From: Desulfurococcales archaeon ex4484_217_1
GTDB lineage: Archaea; Thermoproteota; Thermoprotei_A; EX4484-217-1
Reading direction: 5' to 3'
Assembly (NCBI GenBank): GCA_002254745.1
Contig: NJED01000015.1
Coordinates: 1 to 18,871 of the forward strand
DNA length: 18,871 nucleotides
Part shown: in pieces, positions 14,457 to 18,871 of the stretch
Position numbering within the stretch: the stretch's first letter is position 1
Layout of the letters: the number at the start of each line of letters is the position of its first letter
Translations under genes and position numbers: made by a program
The notes under the pieces: generated by a model
What the model was told of the DNA's origin: nothing
Seen by the model: only the letters and a program-made list of their open reading frames with translations
Databases searched by the model: none

Positions 14457-15281
14457 TTGATAAAGGAGCTTGGAGATAAACCGTTGAAGAGTATTAAAAA
14501 GCTGGGTAAAAGAACCCTATACCTCAGAGGGTCCCCTGCCACATTAATTTACATTAGTGACAATTGCGTATACGTTGTAGATCCCGGTGTTGGCAGTAAG
14601 AGAGCTAAGAAATTAAGATCCATAATTAGGGGTCTAAATAAGGATCGCATAATGTGCTTACTGACACACTATCATTCGGACCACATTGCAATAGCTGAAA
14701 AAATAGGATGCAGCGAAATATGGGCCTCCTACCAGGATTCACTGTTCATTCAAGACCCCCTTTTAAGGAATTACATGACGTACGGTTATCCATTCATAGC
14801 TAGTAAGTATTTCCTATACAATGCACCAAGTGTTAAAGTAACCCATGTATTAAACGCACCATGCAAAATTGGAGAGCTGGAAATACTGCATCTACCTGGA
14901 CATACTCTAGGTCAAATCGGAGTTTTAACAGATGATTCTGTAGCCTATTTAGCCGACTCGTTCTTTGGAAGTAAGGTGTTAGAATATGCCGGAATACCTT
15001 ACCACTTCAACCCTCTTTTAGCGCTTAACACGTTAGAATACGTTAAAGAGGAAATAGTTAGAGACGTAGAAACATTAGTTATATCTCACGGACCCATTCT
15101 AAATAGGGAAGAAGGTAGATCTCTAATTGAGGAAAATAAGCATAGAATTATGAAAATAATGAATATTGTTCTTGACGAGCTATCTAAATCACCTACAAGT
15201 ATTGCTAAGATTACGTTGAAAGTTCTTAGAGCATTAAACGCTAACATAAGTCATACATCATTAATGCTGGGTATGGTATAG
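14457..15281 (+). CDS. MBL-fold metallo-hydrolase, probably C-terminally truncated
   Basis: A binuclear metal site is complete: THYHSDH (His71, His73, Asp75, His76), LPGHTLGQ (His149), LADSFF (Asp167) and SHGP (His211). The substrate is unknown. The 274-residue frame opens at TTG 14457. A second TTG at 14484, 7 nt after a GGAGAT SD, would remove nine residues and may be the real start. After the metal site comes a helical tail (about 225-274) like the winged-helix extension of related archaeal MBL proteins. It stops abruptly at SLMLGMV without the expected last strands. The next open frame begins within its end, so the 3' part was probably lost by deletion (inference). Confidence 0.78.
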   Translation: MIKELGDKPLKSIKKLGKRTLYLRGSPATLIYISDNCVYVVDPGVGSKRAKKLRSIIRGLNKDRIMCLLTHYHSDHIAIAEKIGCSEIWASYQDSLFIQDPLLRNYMTYGYPFIASKYFLYNAPSVKVTHVLNAPCKIGELEILHLPGHTLGQIGVLTDDSVAYLADSFFGSKVLEYAGIPYHFNPLLALNTLEYVKEEIVRDVETLVISHGPILNREEGRSLIEENKHRIMKIMNIVLDELSKSPTSIAKITLKVLRALNANISHTSLMLGMV

Positions 15282-15324
15282 AGTTAAACAAGTTTACGTA
15301 ATAAAGTACTATGGCAAAGAACCA

Positions 15325-16296
15325 TTGAATATTTCAGACTTAGAGTTAAACATATTTTCTATACCCATAAATTACATGCAAAAAGTATCCTACAAGGTCT
15401 ACATGAATGGGTCTGAAGTAAAAGTCATAGAAAAAACAATTAACAATAGCCTATGTGTTGAAGCTCCGTCCATAATATTTCGCGAAAAATCAAATATTAA
15501 CTATACATTATTATTTACCATAGATGTAGTAAATGCTGAACATAGATACCCGGATCAAGGGGTCTTAGGTAAATACCTGGGGAAAAACATAAATTTAACT
15601 GAACCTACAAGTTTATGGAACTACACACATCCTGCAATAAGGAAGGTTATTGACGAGGAAAAATTTAGAAGCTTAAATGAAATTGTCATGTGGATTTACC
15701 GTTTAAAAAGAGAAGGTCTTTTAAAATATAAAACTCATATACCTCCTCTTTACCCATGGGAGGTTTTGGAGAAAGGTGAAGGAGACTGCGATGAGCAATC
15801 AAATCTTTTAATAACTGTAGCTAGAGGGGCAAAGATACCAGCATTTCTACAGTATGGCATAGTTTACATAGAGAACTATACACGCACAGTAACTGTAAAC
15901 GACATTTATAGGTATGAGTTAGTGAACACAGGTTGGCATGGATGGGTTGTAGCATATGATGAAAACTTAAAATCATGGGTACCTATAGATTTAACGTTTC
16001 ACGTAAGGTCAAGTAGACTACCAGAGTATTATGGAGGTGTCGTTACATTAAATAGGACAATAATCTGGGGTAATGTTATCTCCGGAGACTATATTAAAGA
16101 ATTTAACGACTCCATTAAGAAATTGAAGAAACACAATATTACGATCGAAGAATACGATGAAACATTTAAGGTAGGTTCATGGAGTTACAGTGAATCCTTA
16201 TGTTTAAGTGATTTTGTACCTGCTTTTCTAAGCTTACACGTAGCCTCAATATCCTATGTGGTTTTTGAAATTAGAAAATATGGGATAAGGTTTTAA
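15325..16296 (+). CDS. Transglutaminase-like extracellular protein, apparent 5' truncation
   Basis: The papain-like triad is visible: Cys155 in GEGDCDEQSNL, His205 in GWHGWVVAYD and Asp222 in WVPIDLTF. An N-terminal beta-sandwich precedes it, and a final hydrophobic segment with a basic end (about 297-323) could be a membrane anchor. About ten N-x-S/T sequons indicate an extracytoplasmic protein, yet no signal peptide is present. The TTG at 15325 is only the first permitted start and has no SD. In fact the frame is open from 15265 and reads WYRVKQVYVIKYYGKEPLNIS, typical of the domain's first strand, with no start codon there. I infer the 5' end and signal peptide are missing. It may be non-functional, expressed by frameshift from the MBL gene, or an assembly artefact. 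Confidence 0.75.
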   Translation: MNISDLELNIFSIPINYMQKVSYKVYMNGSEVKVIEKTINNSLCVEAPSIIFREKSNINYTLLFTIDVVNAEHRYPDQGVLGKYLGKNINLTEPTSLWNYTHPAIRKVIDEEKFRSLNEIVMWIYRLKREGLLKYKTHIPPLYPWEVLEKGEGDCDEQSNLLITVARGAKIPAFLQYGIVYIENYTRTVTVNDIYRYELVNTGWHGWVVAYDENLKSWVPIDLTFHVRSSRLPEYYGGVVTLNRTIIWGNVISGDYIKEFNDSIKKLKKHNITIEEYDETFKVGSWSYSESLCLSDFVPAFLSLHVASISYVVFEIRKYGIRF

Positions 16297-16308
16297 GCCG
16301 TATTCACG

Positions 16309-16359
16309 TCAGCTCAAGGAACAATCATAGCCTAGCTCATATTATCCGCTGTTCATCAT
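16309..16359 (-). ncRNA. Weak candidate C/D box sRNA
   Basis: On the minus strand a perfect C box ATGATGA (16359-16353) and a D box CTGA (16312-16309) span 51 nt, the usual size. A 12-nt spacer after C leads to ATGA, a one-mismatch D' box. ATGATTG could be a poor C' box, but the D'-C' and C'-D spacings are off, and I see no clear terminal stem. It lies just after the transglutaminase stop, antisense to that gene's likely 3' UTR. Confidence 0.22.
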
Positions 16360-16372
16360 CTCGACATGCTAC

Positions 16373-16456
16373 TCTCGGCGCACTGCCTTCGCTACAATGG
16401 TTCTTCATCCCCTTTCTGGGTAAGCCCGCCCATCGTCAGGCAGTGCGCTTTCGAGA
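16373..16456. ncRNA. GC-rich long hairpin, candidate structured RNA
   Basis: A perfect 10-bp inverted repeat, GCGCACTGCC (16378-16387) with GGCAGTGCGC (16439-16448), is extended outward by TCTCG/CGAGA across a 3-nt bulge (16449-16451). Inside it is extended by CAATGG/CCATCG across an asymmetric 7/3 internal loop. The apical loop of about 29 nt is also GC-rich. The stretch stands out against AT-rich surroundings as the tRNAs do, which in thermophiles often marks an RNA gene. It starts 5 nt past the tRNA-Leu 3' end. On the minus strand it could be co-transcribed with that tRNA; on the plus strand it would follow the transglutaminase gene. The stem-pocket-stem shape recalls an H/ACA guide, but no ACA box follows at the right place. 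Family unknown. Confidence 0.5.
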
Positions 16457-16460
16457 CTGA

Positions 16461-16545
16461 TGCGGGGGGTGGGATTTGAACCCACGCAGGCCTACGCCAT
16501 CGGGGCCTGAGCCCGACCCCTTTGTCCTAGCTCGGGCACCCCCGC
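16461..16545 (-). tRNA. tRNA-Leu (anticodon CAG)
   Basis: The minus strand forms an 85-nt class II tRNA. It has acceptor GCGGGGG/CCCCCGC, a D arm, anticodon stem TCGGG/CCCGA around the loop CTCAGGC (anticodon CAG, reading CTG), a 14-nt variable arm, and T arm GTGGG-TTCAAAT-CCCAC. The discriminator is A, as expected for Leu. CCA is not encoded (TCA follows), unlike the tRNA-Arg at the start of the window. There is no intron. Confidence 0.96.
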
Positions 16546-16567
16546 GCCAGGTTCTCAATTTCCAATA

Positions 16568-16576
16568 ATTTTTAAA
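16568..16576 (-). promoter_or_regulatory. Probable TATA box of tRNA-Leu
   Basis: TTTAAAAAT on the minus strand is centred about 27 nt upstream of the tRNA 5' end, the canonical archaeal distance. If the neighbouring hairpin is expressed from the minus strand, this promoter could drive both. Confidence 0.5.
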
Positions 16577-16652
16577 CTACGTTATAAGCTTGGTTGTTCA
16601 TAGGATTCCGTTCTCTTAAATGCTTAGTTCTGCTGAAGTAGCGAAGGTTAAT

Positions 16653-16686
16653 AGTTGCTACTGCTATATTACGCTTAGGAGCAACT
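16653..16686 (+). promoter_or_regulatory. Inverted repeat flanking a TATA-like box upstream of the acyl-CoA synthetase
   Basis: AGTTGCT (16653-16659) and AGCAACT (16680-16686) form a perfect 7-bp inverted repeat with a 20-nt centre containing TATATT (16665-16670). A TATA box here would start transcription near 16693, about 65 nt before the gene. The symmetric arms on both sides could be an operator for a dimeric regulator, or chance in an AT-rich spacer. Confidence 0.28.
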
Positions 16687-16742
16687 GCTAAGACTAAAAT
16701 GAATCAAATACTTCAGATACATAGTTTAGAAAGGCGTGATTA

Positions 16743-16750
16743 GAGGAGGT
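16743..16750 (+). promoter_or_regulatory. Strong ribosome-binding site of the acyl-CoA synthetase
   Basis: GAGGAGGT lies 7 nt before the ATG at 16758. It fixes the start and shows this message has a leader, unlike some neighbours that appear leaderless. Confidence 0.8.
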
Positions 16751-16757
16751 AAGGGGT

Positions 16758-18863
16758 ATGATTAAAGACTTATTTGCTCCAAGGAGCGTAGCCATTATTG
16801 GTGCTTCTAGAAACCCTGCCAAAGTAGGCCATACAATACTTAGAAACGCAGTAAAAAGCGGCTACAAAGGAAGAATTTACCCTATAAACCCTAAGGCTAA
16901 GGAGATCCTTGGAATTAGGTGTTATAAAACTATACTTGATGTTCCTGACGAAGTAGATTTAGCCGTAATAGCTGTCCCTGCACCCACCGTTTTAGACGTT
17001 GCTGAAGAATGCGGCGAAAAAGGTGTAAAATATCTCGTGGTTATATCGGCAGGTTTCAAGGAGATAGGTGGTGAAGGTGTTGACAGGGAAAGGAAGCTTA
17101 TCGGTATTGGAAAGAAGTACGGTATGAGAATTCTAGGTCCAAACTGCCTTGGCTTTATAGATACCTACACCCCTCTAAACGTTACTTTTGCTGCTGCAAT
17201 GCCTAGGAAAGGTAGGATAGCTTTTATTTCCCAAAGCGGTGCTTTAATAACCGCTATTTTAGACTGGTCTATTAGAAGAGGCATAGGTTTTTCAAAGATA
17301 ATTAGTTTAGGAAATAAAGCTGATTTAGATGAAACAGATTTTATACAGGCTTTAGGTCAAGATGAAAACACTAACGTTATTTTACTCTACATAGAATCTA
17401 TTGGAAACGGTTTTAAATTCATTGAAGCTGCCCGCAAGGTTTCTGCGGAAAAACCCATAATTGTTGTAAAGGGTGGTACCACGGAAGCTGGAGCTAAGGC
17501 TGCAATGAGCCATACAGGAGCTATGGCTGGAAGCTTCACATCATACAGTGTTGCTTTTAAAAAATCAGGTATCTTACTAGCAAGCACTTTAGATGAATTA
17601 TTTGATTACGCGTTAGCTTTCAGCAATCAACCAATACCGGCAAGTAATAATATCGCAATAGTCACTAATGCAGGAGGCCCTGGAATAATAACAGCCGACT
17701 TAAGTGTAAAACATGGGTTAAGACTATCAAGCTTTAATATTAATACCATTAACAAGCTAAGATCAAAGCTTCCTCCCGCTGCAGCTATATATAACCCTGT
17801 TGATGTTTTAGGTGATGCTAGAGCAGACCGATACGAATTCGCAATAAAAACGGTGCTCAGCGACGAAAACGTCAGCGGGTTAATAGCTATTCTGACACCC
17901 CAAGCTATGACAGAGCCTCTTGAAACAGCTAAAGCCATATTAAGGGCACATAGCATGTATCCTAATAAGCCAATAACCGCTGCCTTCATCGGAGGCGAAA
18001 CTGTAGAGAAAGCAGCTAAACTTCTCATAGAAAATGGTATTCCATGTTTTGATCTGCCTGAAAGAGCCGTTATTGCTATGAAAGGCCTATGCATGTATAG
18101 GAAATACTTAGACTCACTTGAGAAAGAGCCGGAGAGAATTGTCAGATTCTATGACGTTGACTTAGCAAGAGCTAGGAGAATTATTGAAAAGGTCAGAGAG
18201 GAGGGGAGAAAGGTCCTTCTAGAAGTTGAAGCAAAGGAGCTTATAAGAGCTTATGGGATTCCTACTCCATTAACTGTCCTTGTTAGAACAGAAGACGAGG
18301 CAGTTGAAGCAGCCAATAAGATAGGATACCCTGTAGTTTTAAAAGTGTCCTCTCCGCAAATACTGCATAAAACGGATATAGGAGGCGTAGTTCTCAACAT
18401 AAACTCCGATAGAGAAGTTCGTGAGGCTTTCAGAACAATACTAAATAGAGTACGCAAATACGTGCCCAGAGCGGTACTTTACGGTATTACCGTGCAGAAA
18501 ATGGTACCTAGAGGCAGAGAAGTCATTATCGGCGTATCTAAGGATCCAACATTTGGCTATTTAATAATGTTTGGATCTGGAGGAATTTATGCAAACTTAT
18601 TTAGAGATGTTACTTTCAGATTAACACCAGTAACACTTGGAGAAGTTAAAGAGATGCTTAGAGAAACAAAGGCTTATGCTATACTTAAAGGTATTAGAGG
18701 CGAACCTCCTGCAGATATTTCTTCAGTAATTAATGTTATACTTCGGGTAAACCAGCTTATACAAGACATACCCGAAATAGTGGAAATGGATATTAATCCT
18801 CTTTTCGTATATGAGGAAGGAGAAGGATGTTTAGCTTTGGATGTGAAAATAGTTATTTCTTAA
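16758..18863 (+). CDS. Acetate/acyl-CoA ligase (ADP-forming), fused alpha-beta
   Basis: This enzyme converts acyl-CoA, ADP and phosphate to the acid, CoA and ATP, an energy-saving last step of sugar or amino-acid fermentation in archaea. The 701-residue protein joins both subunits. Order: CoA-binding Rossmann domain (1-130, SVAIIGASRNPAKVG, ILGPNCLGF); succinyl-CoA-ligase-like domains with FISQSGALI and the phospho-accepting His252 in AMSHTGAMAGS; a linker at about 460-485; then an ATP-grasp beta domain with HKTDIGGVVLN (His537), GVSKDPTFGYLIMFGSGG and VEMDINPLFV. Both histidines needed for phosphate relay are kept. Acyl preference (acetyl, aryl or branched) cannot be read from sequence. It is transcribed alone, divergent from tRNA-Leu. 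Confidence 0.94.
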   Translation: MIKDLFAPRSVAIIGASRNPAKVGHTILRNAVKSGYKGRIYPINPKAKEILGIRCYKTILDVPDEVDLAVIAVPAPTVLDVAEECGEKGVKYLVVISAGFKEIGGEGVDRERKLIGIGKKYGMRILGPNCLGFIDTYTPLNVTFAAAMPRKGRIAFISQSGALITAILDWSIRRGIGFSKIISLGNKADLDETDFIQALGQDENTNVILLYIESIGNGFKFIEAARKVSAEKPIIVVKGGTTEAGAKAAMSHTGAMAGSFTSYSVAFKKSGILLASTLDELFDYALAFSNQPIPASNNIAIVTNAGGPGIITADLSVKHGLRLSSFNINTINKLRSKLPPAAAIYNPVDVLGDARADRYEFAIKTVLSDENVSGLIAILTPQAMTEPLETAKAILRAHSMYPNKPITAAFIGGETVEKAAKLLIENGIPCFDLPERAVIAMKGLCMYRKYLDSLEKEPERIVRFYDVDLARARRIIEKVREEGRKVLLEVEAKELIRAYGIPTPLTVLVRTEDEAVEAANKIGYPVVLKVSSPQILHKTDIGGVVLNINSDREVREAFRTILNRVRKYVPRAVLYGITVQKMVPRGREVIIGVSKDPTFGYLIMFGSGGIYANLFRDVTFRLTPVTLGEVKEMLRETKAYAILKGIRGEPPADISSVINVILRVNQLIQDIPEIVEMDINPLFVYEEGEGCLALDVKIVIS

Positions 18864-18871
18864 AGGTGAAG

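Noticed and set aside
15311..15328. ATG at 15311 as start of the transglutaminase gene
   Set aside because: It is in another frame and reaches TGA after five codons.
16395..16435. Resemblance of GGTAAGCCCGCC to the loop region of 5S rRNA
   Set aside because: Only a dozen bases match, the closing stem is about 70 nt apart instead of about 120, and the other 5S helices are absent.
16378..16448. Long hairpin as an intrinsic terminator
   Set aside because: Archaeal termination relies mainly on T-runs, none follows the hairpin on either strand, and the loop is long and structured.
1..18871. Mobile elements, CRISPR arrays or defence/toxin systems
   Set aside because: No transposase, integrase, terminal repeats, regular spacer arrays or recognised defence domains were found; the single RHH gene has no toxin partner beside it.

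Overview
The window reads as a chromosome segment from a thermophilic archaeon, most likely of the Thermoproteota/TACK group. The evidence is as follows. The gene set is purely archaeal/eukaryote-type: stalk proteins P0 and P1, L18a/LX, L31e, L39e, S19e, aIF6, PDCD5-like protein, prefoldin alpha, Nep1, RNase P Rpp21, Spt5/NusG with SecE, and archaeal AlaRS. The gene order matches the conserved TACK translation cluster. Protein-coding DNA is AT-rich while both tRNAs are very GC-rich. Promoters look like TATA boxes, many starts are TTG or GTG, and Shine-Dalgarno (SD) sites inside operons are strong. The exact lineage cannot be fixed from the sequence alone.

Layout. 1-12052 (all minus strand) is one long translation/secretion cluster. 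In the direction of transcription it runs: RNase P subunit Rpp21 - YhbY-like RNA-binding protein - S19e - PDCD5-like - L39e - L31e - aIF6 - L18a - prefoldin alpha - FtsY - broken dtdA; then SecE - NusG - L11 - L1 - P0 and, behind its own probable promoter, P1; then AlaRS - a DUF434/COG2454 protein - tRNA-Arg(TCT). 12109-16296 (mostly plus) holds Nep1, a polytopic membrane protein (probable GT-C glycosyltransferase), a convergent ribbon-helix-helix regulator, an MBL-fold hydrolase and a secreted-type transglutaminase-like protein. 16297-16757 is non-coding and holds a GC-rich hairpin (candidate RNA gene), a weaker C/D-like candidate and tRNA-Leu(CAG). 16758-18863 (plus) is a fused ADP-forming acyl-CoA synthetase.

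How the genes work together. Most of the minus-strand block builds, matures or feeds the ribosome: stalk and L1/L11 GTPase-centre proteins, anti-association factor aIF6, tRNA 5' processing, AlaRS, and co-translational targeting through FtsY and SecE. Nep1, divergent from the block across a shared promoter region, belongs to the same theme (rRNA methylation).

The most unusual features are lesions and a start codon. P1 has no usable AUG at its conserved N-terminus. The family N-terminus is preserved in frame behind a perfect SD and an AUA codon, and the SD can fold into a hairpin. The same protein appears to lack a block of about 25 residues. The D-aminoacyl-tRNA deacylase gene is frameshifted and lacks about 17 residues. 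The MBL and transglutaminase genes look joined by a deletion that removed one C-terminus and one signal peptide. Three deletion-like lesions in about 12 kb may be natural decay or an assembly artefact; reads would decide. No mobile element, CRISPR array or defence system was seen.
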